From NCBI GenBank assembly GCA_902615145.1, contig CACMNK010000004.1:1-44542 (forward strand): a stretch of DNA of 44,542 bases. The letters are read 5' to 3'. This document shows, one piece after another, positions 17,777-24,851 of this stretch (positions are counted from its first letter, which is position 1; each line of letters opens with the position of its first letter). The position numbers were made by a program, and so were the translations under genes. Under the pieces are notes generated by a model, which was given only the letters and a program-made list of their open reading frames with translations, did no database searches and was not told where the DNA came from. Source of the stretch: an uncultured Pelagibacteraceae bacterium (GTDB taxonomy: Bacteria; Pseudomonadota; Alphaproteobacteria; Pelagibacterales; Pelagibacteraceae).

Positions 17777-17806
17777 ATAGTAATTACTATGTTGAAAAAT
17801 TTCAAC
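17777..17806. promoter_or_regulatory. Two adjacent palindromes between divergent genes
   Basis: ATAGTAATTACTAT (17777-17790) is a perfect 14-base palindrome, and it is followed at once by GTTGAAAAATTTCAAC (17791-17806), with 7-base arms. They lie between the start codons of the Tim44-like gene (minus) and fxsA (plus). They could be an operator for a dimeric regulator. The TTGAAA in the second palindrome may also be the -35 of fxsA, with TTAAAT (17813-17818) as -10. In DNA this AT-rich, chance is a real alternative. Confidence 0.35.
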
Positions 17807-17827
17807 TAGCAATTAAATTAAAGACAA

Positions 17828-18253
17828 ATGAACTCAGTTCTAATAGCCATAATACTGGTCCCAATTATCGAAATATACTTATTCATAAAAATTGGCTCTC
17901 TAATTGGAGCTTTAACTACAATAACATTGATATTTGTAACTGCTATACTTGGGATAATATATGCCAGATACGAAGGTCTAAATACTCTTAAGTCCGCTTT
18001 TGTACAGTTGATTAAAAATGAAATACCTGCTTATGAGATAATATCAGGTGCGGTAATAACTTTTGCTGCCATATTACTAATTATTCCTGGCTTTGCTACA
18101 GATTTAATTGGTTTTTTGTTAATATTTCCATTTAGCAGAATATTAATTTTAAAAATACTATCATCTAAATTTTCAGTGAAAAAAAGAACAAATGAAAAAT
18201 TTATTGATGGCGAATACGAAGAAATAGAAAAGGAAGATGACAAAAAATTATAA
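17828..18253 (+). CDS. fxsA: FxsA-family membrane protein
   Basis: The 141 residues form a small inner-membrane protein. Hydrophobic helices lie at about 1-20, 25-45 and a long pair at about 70-110. VLIAIILVPIIEIYLFIKIG and IIPGFATDLIGFLLIFP are the FxsA signatures. E. coli FxsA influences exclusion of phage T7 by F plasmid; its normal cellular role is unknown. The last 17 bases overlap the start of secB in another frame, so the two genes are tightly linked. Confidence 0.92.
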   Translation: MNSVLIAIILVPIIEIYLFIKIGSLIGALTTITLIFVTAILGIIYARYEGLNTLKSAFVQLIKNEIPAYEIISGAVITFAAILLIIPGFATDLIGFLLIFPFSRILILKILSSKFSVKKRTNEKFIDGEYEEIEKEDDKKL

Positions 18254-18659
18254 AATTTTAGCTAAATATATTAAGGATATGTCAAGTGAAACACCAGATG
18301 CTGAAACATATATGTATGTAAAAGATAACATTTCTCGTTACCAGTTAGGAATTAATATAGATTCAAAAGCAATAAAAAGTAGATTAATAGAGATTGACAC
18401 TTCAATAAAGTTTCATGATAAAGAAGAAAATGTAAAAAAATCAATTTTTGAATTTGTATACACATCTGTCGTACAAATTGATGAAAACCTCAAAGACAAA
18501 AAAATTTTAGAAAAGATCGTTTTGGTTGAAGTTCAAAAGGAAATTTTTCCTGATATAGAAAAAACATTAGTTAACTTGCTTCATAATTCAGGTTACCCAG
18601 CGATTAAAGTTGAAAAAAAAGTGGATTTTGAAGAATTATATAAGAAAAATTTCAATTAA
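18237..18659 (+). CDS. secB: Protein-export chaperone SecB
   Basis: Tetrameric cytosolic chaperone that keeps preproteins unfolded and delivers them to SecA. The 140 residues have KYIKDMSSETPDAE, where proteobacterial SecB usually has DLSFE-P, then VKKSIFEFVYTSVVQID and the conserved C-terminal region DIEKTLVNLLHNSGYPAIKVEKKVDFEELY. The SecA-binding C-terminal zinc-type tail of E. coli is absent, as in many alphaproteobacteria. The 3' end overlaps the convergent dnaQ stop by 8 bases. Confidence 0.95.
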   Translation: MTKNYKILAKYIKDMSSETPDAETYMYVKDNISRYQLGINIDSKAIKSRLIEIDTSIKFHDKEENVKKSIFEFVYTSVVQIDENLKDKKILEKIVLVEVQKEIFPDIEKTLVNLLHNSGYPAIKVEKKVDFEELYKKNFN

Positions 18660-19317
18660 AAAAATTTTTTTTGATTTGAGTTTTCAAATAATGACTATGA
18701 TTATTTAGTTCTTCTTCAGTCGGTTTTATAATCTTTTTGAAATAATTTATTTTTTTATTTCTCTCTTCATTGTTATCCTTCTCTTGAACACCGAAGTCTA
18801 AAGTGGGTTCCTTTTGATCTATTAAATTTATATAAACTTTTGCTAAAAGATCACAGTCTACTAAAGCAGTATGCTTTGTTCTTCTCGAGTTATCAATTCT
18901 ATATCTTTTACACAAGGCATCTAAATTTGAGGGAGACCCTGGAAATTTGTCTCTAGCTAAAATTAATGTATCTACTACTTCATTAGTAATACTTTTTTTT
19001 CCCAAAATTTTTAATTCATTATTTAAATGAGATAAATCAAACTCAGCATTATGAATTATTAGTCTTTTGTTTTTTATAAATTCTAAAAATTCATATATAA
19101 TTTCTGAAAATTTTTTTTGTTTTAAAAGAAATTCATCTGTGTAGCCATGAACTTCAAAAGCTTTTTCAGAGACTTTTCTCTCTGGATTTAGATAACAATG
19201 AAATATATTTTTAGTCGGAATTAAATTATCAAGTTCAACACAACCTATTTCAACGATTCTATGGCCTTCACTAATGGATATACCGGTAGTTTCAGTATCT
19301 AAAACAATCTCTTTCAT
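18652..19317 (-). CDS. dnaQ: DNA polymerase III epsilon subunit (3'-5' proofreading exonuclease)
   Basis: DEDDh exonuclease of the replicative polymerase. The 221 residues start MKEIVLDTETTG with the ExoI Asp7/Glu9 pair. ExoII is in LIIHNAEFDLSHLNNEL and ExoIII in RRTKHTALVDCDLLAKVY, where the general base His is visible. A short C-terminal tail could hold the alpha-subunit contact. It is the last gene of the ppsR-maf-aroE-coaE-dnaQ operon, overlapping coaE by 4 bases (ATGA). Confidence 0.96.
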   Translation of the reverse strand: MKEIVLDTETTGISISEGHRIVEIGCVELDNLIPTKNIFHCYLNPERKVSEKAFEVHGYTDEFLLKQKKFSEIIYEFLEFIKNKRLIIHNAEFDLSHLNNELKILGKKSITNEVVDTLILARDKFPGSPSNLDALCKRYRIDNSRRTKHTALVDCDLLAKVYINLIDQKEPTLDFGVQEKDNNEERNKKINYFKKIIKPTEEELNNHSHYLKTQIKKNFFN

Positions 19318-19886
19318 TTTAAAATCTTTCTTAAAATAGTTTTAACACTTTTTCTTACAATCTTTTTTGTATAAAAATTCTTGATAATATATTGTGATTT
19401 TTTTTTTTTGTAATCAAGCGGGAGTTGAATTTCCTTCAATATTTTTGAAATTTTACTATTAAATCCTTTTCTCTTACTTAGTCTCCTTGAAATATCTGCT
19501 TTTTTTGCATCAACAAAAACTAAAATCATATTTTTATTATTAATTTTGTTCTCCAACAGTAAAGGAATATCTAAAATCACTAACTTGCTTTTTTTGTTTT
19601 TTAAAAGAAACAAATTCATTTTTTTTCTTATAAGCGGATGAACTATTTTGGTAATTTTTTTTATATTATTTTTATTGTTTAAAATCGCATTCGTTAGCTC
19701 AGTTTTGTTCGTTGGAAACGTCTTGATATATTTTGGTAATATTTTTTTTAATTTTAAAAAACAAATTCTGCTTTCTTTATATATTTTTGCTACTTCATTA
19801 TCGGCATTAAATATTGGGTAACCAAATGATTTGGCTACAAAGCTTTTTCCAGACCCTATATCTCCTAAAATTCCAATTCTAATCAT
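19314..19886 (-). CDS. coaE: Dephospho-CoA kinase
   Basis: Last step of coenzyme A synthesis, phosphorylating the ribose 3'-OH. The 190 residues begin MIRIGILGDIGSGKSFVAKSFG with the P-loop GDIGSGKS (8-15). FNADNEVAKIYKE follows the family pattern with the catalytic Asp, and HPLIRKKM and VILDIPLLLENKI are also conserved. The C-terminus is Lys-rich. It overlaps aroE by 8 bases and dnaQ by 4. Confidence 0.95.
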   Translation of the reverse strand: MIRIGILGDIGSGKSFVAKSFGYPIFNADNEVAKIYKESRICFLKLKKILPKYIKTFPTNKTELTNAILNNKNNIKKITKIVHPLIRKKMNLFLLKNKKSKLVILDIPLLLENKINNKNMILVFVDAKKADISRRLSKRKGFNSKISKILKEIQLPLDYKKKKSQYIIKNFYTKKIVRKSVKTILRKILK

Positions 19887-20673
19887 TATCTAAAAGCTTA
19901 AATGTGTCTGAATTAACTTCTGGTTCAATCTTATGCCATAATTTAAATGCTTCTAGAGCCTGGTAAACAAACATGGTCTTTCCATTTTCAGTCTTGTATC
20001 CTAATTCTTTACCCATTTTTAGAAAATGAGTTTCATGAGGGTTATAAATTACATCATAAAATAATTTATCGGACCCTAAACCTGAAAAATCTAAATTTAT
20101 TTTTTCATTATTTAAACCAAGACTTGTGGCATTTATTACCATATCAAAATCGGTTAAATCTCCCCACTCTAAGATTTTAAGATCATTAAATAAAACCCTT
20201 AAATTCTCTCCCTTCTCTCTAGTTCTGTTACTAATTGTTATCTCTTGAACGTGCATATTTTTTAAAGCAAATATTATTGATGGTACTACACCGCCAGCCC
20301 CTAAAATTAAAACTTTTTTGCCCTTTATATTAAAGTTTAATTTTTTTATTGCATTATTGAAACCAGCTATATCCGTATTGTGTCCAACTAAAACACCATT
20401 GTTAATAGTAATTGTGTTGACCGATTGAGTCTTTTCTGCATCTAAGCTTAATTTATCTAAAAAAGGTATAACTGTTTTTTTAAAAGGTACAGTTACATTG
20501 CAACCAGCTACTTTTTGTTTCTTTATATCTTGAATAAAATTTTTAATTTGAGGATACTCAAGTTTAATTTTATCATATGTCGCATTAATATTATTTTCTT
20601 TTAACCAATGATTTTGAAGTTTGGGAGATAAAGAATGATCAATTGGATTTCCAATGACAAAAAATTTTTTCAT
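19879..20673 (-). CDS. aroE: Shikimate dehydrogenase
   Basis: NADPH-dependent reduction of 3-dehydroshikimate in the shikimate pathway. The 264 residues begin KKFFVIGNPIDHSLSPKLQNHW, with the substrate-binding SLSP motif. NVTVPFKKTVIPFLD holds the catalytic Lys and VNTITINNGVLVGHNTDIAGF the catalytic Asp. The nucleotide loop is LILGAGGVVPSII. The order maf-aroE-coaE-dnaQ is conserved in alphaproteobacteria. Confidence 0.96.
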   Translation of the reverse strand: MKKFFVIGNPIDHSLSPKLQNHWLKENNINATYDKIKLEYPQIKNFIQDIKKQKVAGCNVTVPFKKTVIPFLDKLSLDAEKTQSVNTITINNGVLVGHNTDIAGFNNAIKKLNFNIKGKKVLILGAGGVVPSIIFALKNMHVQEITISNRTREKGENLRVLFNDLKILEWGDLTDFDMVINATSLGLNNEKINLDFSGLGSDKLFYDVIYNPHETHFLKMGKELGYKTENGKTMFVYQALEAFKLWHKIEPEVNSDTFKLLDND

Positions 20674-20674
20674 A

Positions 20675-21265
20675 TTAGTATCCGTGTGTTTTTAGATATT
20701 CCTTAATTTTCTTTATTGGTAAACCCATAATTGTGTCTTCATCACCTTCAATGCTTGTAAATAGATATCTTCCCTCACTTTCAATTTGGTAAACATTATA
20801 AGCATAAAGGGCTTCATCAGATATTTTAGATAAATACTGTTTTAATTCTTTTTCGGTAAAATTTTTCATTGTTAATTTAGCTTTATCAGTATAGTTCCAA
20901 ATCATCATCCCATTTTTAGATATGCAAACTGAACTTATTAAATAATGAGATTTGCCATTAAGTTTTTTTAAAATTCTTAAGGCAGTTTCTCTATTTTCAG
21001 GTTTCGATATTAGTTTTCCTTCTAAATCTATAACACTGTCTGCGCCTAATACTAATTTATCAGGATACTTTATACTTATTTTGTTTGCTTTCACTTCTGC
21101 AAGATTTTTTGAGATAATCTCTGGATTAGCATTTTCACCCAACAAACTTAGCTTAATAATATCCTCGTCTACATTTGAAGGTTCAACGGTATTAGTAATA
21201 TTATTTTTGTCTAAAATTTTTTTTCTTACTTTACTTTTTGATGCTAAAATAATTTTTTTATCCAT
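20675..21265 (-). CDS. maf: Maf-family nucleotide pyrophosphatase
   Basis: Hydrolyses non-canonical or excess nucleoside triphosphates. The 196 residues begin KKIILASKSKVRKKIL, the phosphate-contacting S-x-R motif. LVLGADSVIDLEGKLISKP contains the conserved Asp and Lys, and LKKLNGKSHYLISSV and SIEGDEDTIMGLPI complete the signature. Which subfamily (dTTP/UTP or modified bases) cannot be decided. It overlaps the ppsR stop by 8 bases. Confidence 0.94.
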   Translation of the reverse strand: MDKKIILASKSKVRKKILDKNNITNTVEPSNVDEDIIKLSLLGENANPEIISKNLAEVKANKISIKYPDKLVLGADSVIDLEGKLISKPENRETALRILKKLNGKSHYLISSVCISKNGMMIWNYTDKAKLTMKNFTEKELKQYLSKISDEALYAYNVYQIESEGRYLFTSIEGDEDTIMGLPIKKIKEYLKTHGY

Positions 21266-22088
21266 TCTTCTTATTTGAAAAAATCTCGTAAATTTTTATT
21301 ATTGATGCAGCGGTCTCTTCAACTGATTTTCTTGTTACATCTATTGTTGGCCATTTATATTTTCTAAAAGTGTTTTTTGCATCTTCAACTTCTTTTTTAA
21401 TTTTATCTAAGTTGGTATAATCTTGACTATTTGTATCTTTTAAAGAATTTATTCGATTTTTTCTTATTTCAACTAGTCTTTCTGCCTCAGTTGTTAATCC
21501 TATAATGCAAAAATTTTGTGGATTTTTTTTTAAATTTTTTGGTATTGAATTATGATTTATTAAAGGAATATTTGCTGTTTTGTATCCTTTGTTTGCCAAA
21601 TATATTGATGTTGGGGTTTTGCTGGTCCTGCTAACTCCTAATAAAATTATATCAGATTTTTCAATATCAGTGATTAAATTACCATCGTCATGGTTCATGG
21701 TGTATTGAATTGCCTCTATTCTATCATAATACTCTTCATTTAGAACATGTTGACCGCTAGGCTCATGGGATGCTTTTTGATTAAATAATTTTGAAAAATT
21801 TAGTATCAAACTACCAAGAACTCCAAAACAAGGTATTTTTTTTTTGTTACATGAATTGGTTAAGCTTTTAGCTAAATTATTGTCTACAATTGTATACAAA
21901 ATAACAGAATTTTCCTCTTTATCTGCTATCTCCAATATTTTAGATATTTGATTCTCAGTTCGTGTGAATGAATAGGAATTAACTTTATAATCAATATTTT
22001 TGAACTGAGCTTTTAAAGATAAAAAGATCCTTTCTAAAGTCTCTCCTGTAGAGTCAGAAATTAAGAATATTTGATAAGTATTACTCAT
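21258..22088 (-). CDS. Pyruvate, phosphate dikinase / PEP synthase regulatory protein (DUF299)
   Basis: Bifunctional kinase and Pi-dependent phosphorylase that switches PPDK or PEP synthase off and on. The 276 residues start YQIFLISDSTGETLERI, the family start. The P-loop-like motif is in ILLGVSRTSKTPTSIYLANKGYKTANIPLI. The C-terminus has KYKWPTIDVTRKSVEETAASII. It is the first gene of the minus-strand operon and faces the candidate replication origin. Its homologue, RP001 in Rickettsia, sits beside the origin in other alphaproteobacteria. Confidence 0.95.
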   Translation of the reverse strand: MSNTYQIFLISDSTGETLERIFLSLKAQFKNIDYKVNSYSFTRTENQISKILEIADKEENSVILYTIVDNNLAKSLTNSCNKKKIPCFGVLGSLILNFSKLFNQKASHEPSGQHVLNEEYYDRIEAIQYTMNHDDGNLITDIEKSDIILLGVSRTSKTPTSIYLANKGYKTANIPLINHNSIPKNLKKNPQNFCIIGLTTEAERLVEIRKNRINSLKDTNSQDYTNLDKIKKEVEDAKNTFRKYKWPTIDVTRKSVEETAASIIKIYEIFSNKKNG

Positions 22089-22173
22089 GTATATTTTGTT
22101 AATATCTTTGTAATATCTTAATAAAATTAAACAAATTTATTTTTATTTAAAATAGCTTGTAAAATAAGGGTTT

Positions 22174-22182
22174 TATCAACAT
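22174..22182 (+). promoter_or_regulatory. DnaA box-like site (one mismatch)
   Basis: TTATCAACA differs from the TTATNCACA consensus only at position 6. It lies in the ppsR-proximal half of the candidate origin. Confidence 0.4.
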
Positions 22183-22215
22183 AATTTGTTTAGTGAAAAA
22201 CAAATATACAAAAGG

Positions 22216-22239
22216 TTAGGTAATTCATAAATTACCTAA
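22216..22239. repeat. Perfect inverted repeat in the candidate origin
   Basis: TTAGGTAATT, loop CATA, AATTACCTAA: two perfect 10-base arms. It is not followed by a T-tract on either strand close enough to be a normal terminator. It may be an origin-specific structure or a protein-binding site. Confidence 0.6.
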
Positions 22240-22268
22240 TAATTAATTATAAATTTAAGAATAAATGG

Positions 22269-22286
22269 TTAATAAAATGTTAATAA
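22269..22286. promoter_or_regulatory. CtrA-type site overlapping a DnaA box-like site
   Basis: TTAA-TAAAATG-TTAA (22269-22283) fits the CtrA consensus TTAA-N7-TTAA exactly. TGTTAATAA (22278-22286) is the reverse of TTATTAACA, a DnaA box with one mismatch. The overlap resembles the competition between CtrA and DnaA at the Caulobacter origin, but TTAA is common in this DNA and chance is likely enough to keep confidence low. Confidence 0.35.
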
Positions 22287-22299
22287 AAAATAGTTACCA

Positions 22300-22308
22300 T
22301 TATTCACA
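22300..22308 (+). promoter_or_regulatory. DnaA box (perfect consensus)
   Basis: TTATTCACA matches TTATNCACA at every position. It lies 25 bases upstream of the hemE -10 hexamer, within the region a polymerase would cover, so DnaA binding could also affect hemE transcription. Confidence 0.6.
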
Positions 22309-22332
22309 TTCCCTAATAATACAACAACCTTA

Positions 22333-22338
22333 TATAAT
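22333..22338 (+). promoter_or_regulatory. -10 element of hemE
   Basis: A perfect TATAAT 11 bases before the hemE ATG (22350) predicts a leader of about 5 bases. No good -35 lies at the right spacing. Confidence 0.5.
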
Positions 22339-22349
22339 CTTTCTTGTAT

Positions 22350-23351
22350 ATGACTCCAATTTATAAAGTTTTAAAAAACAATGATACTACAATAAAGCCA
22401 ATATGGATTATGAGACAAGCTGGAAGATATTTGCCAGAATTCAGAGAAATTAGAAATAAAAATCCCGATTTTATAAAACTGTGCTTAAATGAAAAATTAT
22501 CAGCAGAAATTACCCTACAACCATTGAAAAGATTTGATTTAGATGCTGCAATAATTTTTTCAGATATTCTAATGCTTCCATATGGATTAAATCAAAAAGT
22601 TGAGTTTAAGAAAGGTATTGGACCTATATTAGGAAATTTAGATTTAGACAGTATTTTAAAATTTGATGAAACTAATTTTGTTGAGAAACTTAATCCAGTT
22701 TATAAGCTCGTTAATTTAATTAACAATAATGCCCTTACAAAAAATAAAAGTACAATAGGTTTTGTTGGTGCTCCATGGACTCTTTTGGTATACATGATAA
22801 ATCAAAAATCACCTAAGTCGGGTTTAAAGAATGATTTTTTTAAAGATAAAAACTTAATAAACAAAACTTTGGAGATTATTGAAAAGTTTTTAAAAGTGCA
22901 CATCAAGTTTCAAGTTGAAAATGGAGCTCAAATCATTCAAATTTTCGACAGTTGGGCTGGGCTATTAAGTGAAAAAGATTTACCAAACTATGTCTATGAA
23001 CCGAGTTTTAATTTAGTTGAGTACACAAAATCTTTAAATATCCCAGTCATATGTTTTCCCAAAGGTATAAAAAAATATAAAGATTATTGTGAAATTGTTA
23101 AGCCTGATGCTGTCTGTATCGATTATAAAGTTGAACCTAAAGAAATTTTAAAAGATATTCAAATTCCTGTTCAAGGGGGAATGGATCCAAAAATTTTATT
23201 GACTGACCAAGAAAATTTAAAGAGAGAAGCAAAAAGATATTTAGATATCTTTAAAGATCATCCTTATATATTCAATTTAGGGCATGGAATTTTACCTGAA
23301 ACAGATCCAGAAATGATGAACTATTTAGTGAAAACGGTAAAAGATTATTAA
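22350..23351 (+). CDS. hemE: Uroporphyrinogen decarboxylase
   Basis: Decarboxylates the four acetate arms of uroporphyrinogen III to give coproporphyrinogen III. With the ATG at 22350 the protein has 333 residues; a TTG 6 bases earlier is less likely. PIWIMRQAGRYLPEFREIR is the universal N-terminal signature with the active-site Arg residues. AAIIFSDILMLPYGLNQKVEF holds the catalytic Asp, followed by GFVGAPWTLL and FDSWAGLLS. FNLGHGILPETDPEMM ends the protein. The stop directly abuts the hemH ATG. Confidence 0.97.
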   Translation: MTPIYKVLKNNDTTIKPIWIMRQAGRYLPEFREIRNKNPDFIKLCLNEKLSAEITLQPLKRFDLDAAIIFSDILMLPYGLNQKVEFKKGIGPILGNLDLDSILKFDETNFVEKLNPVYKLVNLINNNALTKNKSTIGFVGAPWTLLVYMINQKSPKSGLKNDFFKDKNLINKTLEIIEKFLKVHIKFQVENGAQIIQIFDSWAGLLSEKDLPNYVYEPSFNLVEYTKSLNIPVICFPKGIKKYKDYCEIVKPDAVCIDYKVEPKEILKDIQIPVQGGMDPKILLTDQENLKREAKRYLDIFKDHPYIFNLGHGILPETDPEMMNYLVKTVKDY

Positions 23352-24350
23352 ATGGAAACTATCAAAAATCACCCTCAAATTAATTTTGGTAAAACTGGTG
23401 TTTTAATAATTAATTTGGGAACACCTGACTCAACGAGCTGGCTAGATATAAGAAAATATTTAAAGGAGTTTCTATCCGACAGAAGGGTAATAGAGGTTAA
23501 TCCTATCCTTTGGCAAATTATACTAAATATTTTTATATTAAATTTGAGGCCCTCTAAAACTGCTAAGGCATATAAAGAAATTTGGATGCAAAAAGAGAAT
23601 ATTTCTCCGTTGCTTTATTATACTCGACAACAAGCAAATAAATTATCAAATTTAATATCTGAAAAAAATGTGATTGTAGATTTTGCTATGAGGTACGGAA
23701 ATCCAAGTATTAAAAGTAAGATAAAAAATTTGCACGATAAGGGGTGTGAAAGCTTGGTTATACTACCATTATATCCTCAATATGCTGCAGCAACCACAGC
23801 TACTGTTTGTGATGAAGTATATAGATCACTAATGAAAATGAGATGGCAACCATCCATTAAGATTATACCACACTATGAATCCCACCCTCAATACATCGAT
23901 GCTTTGGTAAATTCACTGAATAAAAAAATAAAAGAAATAAATTGGAAACCAGATCTAATTTTGGTTTCTTATCATGGCATACCACAAAAATATTTTGATA
24001 AAGGAGACCCCTATCATTGTTATTGCCAAAAAACTACTAGATTGATCTCGGAAAAGTTTAAATCCATTGAACTTAAAACAACTTTTCAATCAAGATTTGG
24101 TCCTCAAAAATGGCTTGAGCCCTACACAGACAAAACATTAGAAAAATTACCCAGAGAAGGTAAAAAGAATGTTCTTGCAATATGCCCGGGTTTTTCCTCA
24201 GATTGCGTTGAAACTTTGGAGGAAATTTTAATTCAAGGTAAAGAAACTTTCTTGGATTCTGGTGGTGAAAATTTTGATATGGTGCCGTGTTTAAATGATA
24301 GTGATGATCATATAGCCTTGTTAAAATCGTTAGTTCAAAAAAGCCTGTAA
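23352..24350 (+). CDS. hemH: Ferrochelatase
   Basis: Inserts Fe(II) into protoporphyrin IX. The 332 residues begin after an N-terminal extension with KTGVLIINLGTPDS. FLSDRRVIEVNPILWQIIL is the membrane-lip region. LILVSYHGIPQKYFDKGDPYHCYC carries the catalytic His in SYHGIP, and TFQSRFGPQKWLEPYTDKTL and CPGFSSDCVETLEEI are standard. It has no gap to hemE and 3 bases to hemJ, so the three form a heme operon. Confidence 0.97.
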   Translation: METIKNHPQINFGKTGVLIINLGTPDSTSWLDIRKYLKEFLSDRRVIEVNPILWQIILNIFILNLRPSKTAKAYKEIWMQKENISPLLYYTRQQANKLSNLISEKNVIVDFAMRYGNPSIKSKIKNLHDKGCESLVILPLYPQYAAATTATVCDEVYRSLMKMRWQPSIKIIPHYESHPQYIDALVNSLNKKIKEINWKPDLILVSYHGIPQKYFDKGDPYHCYCQKTTRLISEKFKSIELKTTFQSRFGPQKWLEPYTDKTLEKLPREGKKNVLAICPGFSSDCVETLEEILIQGKETFLDSGGENFDMVPCLNDSDDHIALLKSLVQKSL

Positions 24351-24353
24351 TTT

Positions 24354-24788
24354 ATGAATACTTATTTGCTCTTCAAATCTTTACATTTAATAGCAGTTAT
24401 TTCTTGGATGGCTGGACTTTTATATCTTCCGAGAATTTTTGTTTATCATTCGGAAAATAATGATAAAGCACAAGTGTCAGAAATATTTAAAGTTATGGAA
24501 AAAAAACTTTTTTTTTACATTATGACACCAGCAATGACGCTCTCTTGGATATTTGGTTTAATATTGATACATGAAATAGGCTTTCAGCAATTAGGCCAAA
24601 AGTGGATGATTTTAAAACTTATATTTGTGATCTCCCTAACTTTGTATCATTTTTATTTAGGAAAAGTTTTAGGACAATTTAAACTAGATATGAATAAACA
24701 CTCTTCTAAATATTACCGATACATTAATGAAATTCCCACATTATTACTTATTTTGATCATATTTTTTGTTATTTTCAAACCTATCTAG
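24354..24788 (+). CDS. hemJ: Protoporphyrinogen oxidase HemJ
   Basis: Membrane protein that oxidises protoporphyrinogen IX in bacteria lacking HemG or HemY. The 144 residues have four predicted helices. The start LLFKSLHLIAVISWMAGLLYLPRIFVYH includes the essential His11, and KWMILKLIFVISLTLYHFYLG includes the conserved Lys near residue 88. Its position right after hemH agrees with the step before ferrochelation. Confidence 0.93.
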   Translation: MNTYLLFKSLHLIAVISWMAGLLYLPRIFVYHSENNDKAQVSEIFKVMEKKLFFYIMTPAMTLSWIFGLILIHEIGFQQLGQKWMILKLIFVISLTLYHFYLGKVLGQFKLDMNKHSSKYYRYINEIPTLLLILIIFFVIFKPI

Positions 24789-24790
24789 GG

Positions 24791-24818
24791 TTGAAAAATT
24801 TAAATTTGCATATATATT
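24791..24818 (+). promoter_or_regulatory. Candidate rho promoter
   Basis: -35 TTGAAA (24791-24796), 16-base spacer, -10 TATATT (24813-24818). It predicts a start near 24825, giving a leader of about 27 bases before the rho ATG. It lies just after the hemJ stop, so rho can be transcribed separately from the heme genes. Confidence 0.5.
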
Positions 24819-24824
24819 CTCACT

Positions 24825-24844
24825 ATTATTAAGTCCTTAATAAT
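24825..24844 (+). promoter_or_regulatory. Hairpin in the rho leader
   Basis: ATTATTAA-GTCC-TTAATAAT: two perfect 8-base arms with a 4-base loop, starting at about the predicted transcription start and ending 7 bases before the rho ATG. It would fill most of the leader and could affect ribosome access or Rho autoregulation. Confidence 0.4.
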
Positions 24845-24851
24845 TTAACTC

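Larger units (their letters stand above)
22089..22349. other. Candidate chromosomal replication origin (oriC)
   Basis: This 261-base non-coding gap separates the divergent ppsR (DUF299) and hemE genes, exactly the pair that flanks the origin in Caulobacter and Rickettsia. It is almost wholly A+T. It holds one perfect DnaA box, TTATTCACA (22300-22308), two one-mismatch boxes (22174-22182 plus; 22278-22286 minus), a TTAA-N7-TTAA CtrA-type site and a perfect hairpin. parS, parA and parB lie about 9-11 kb away. The ppsR and hemE promoters should also be here. The call rests on synteny plus motifs. Confidence 0.72.
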
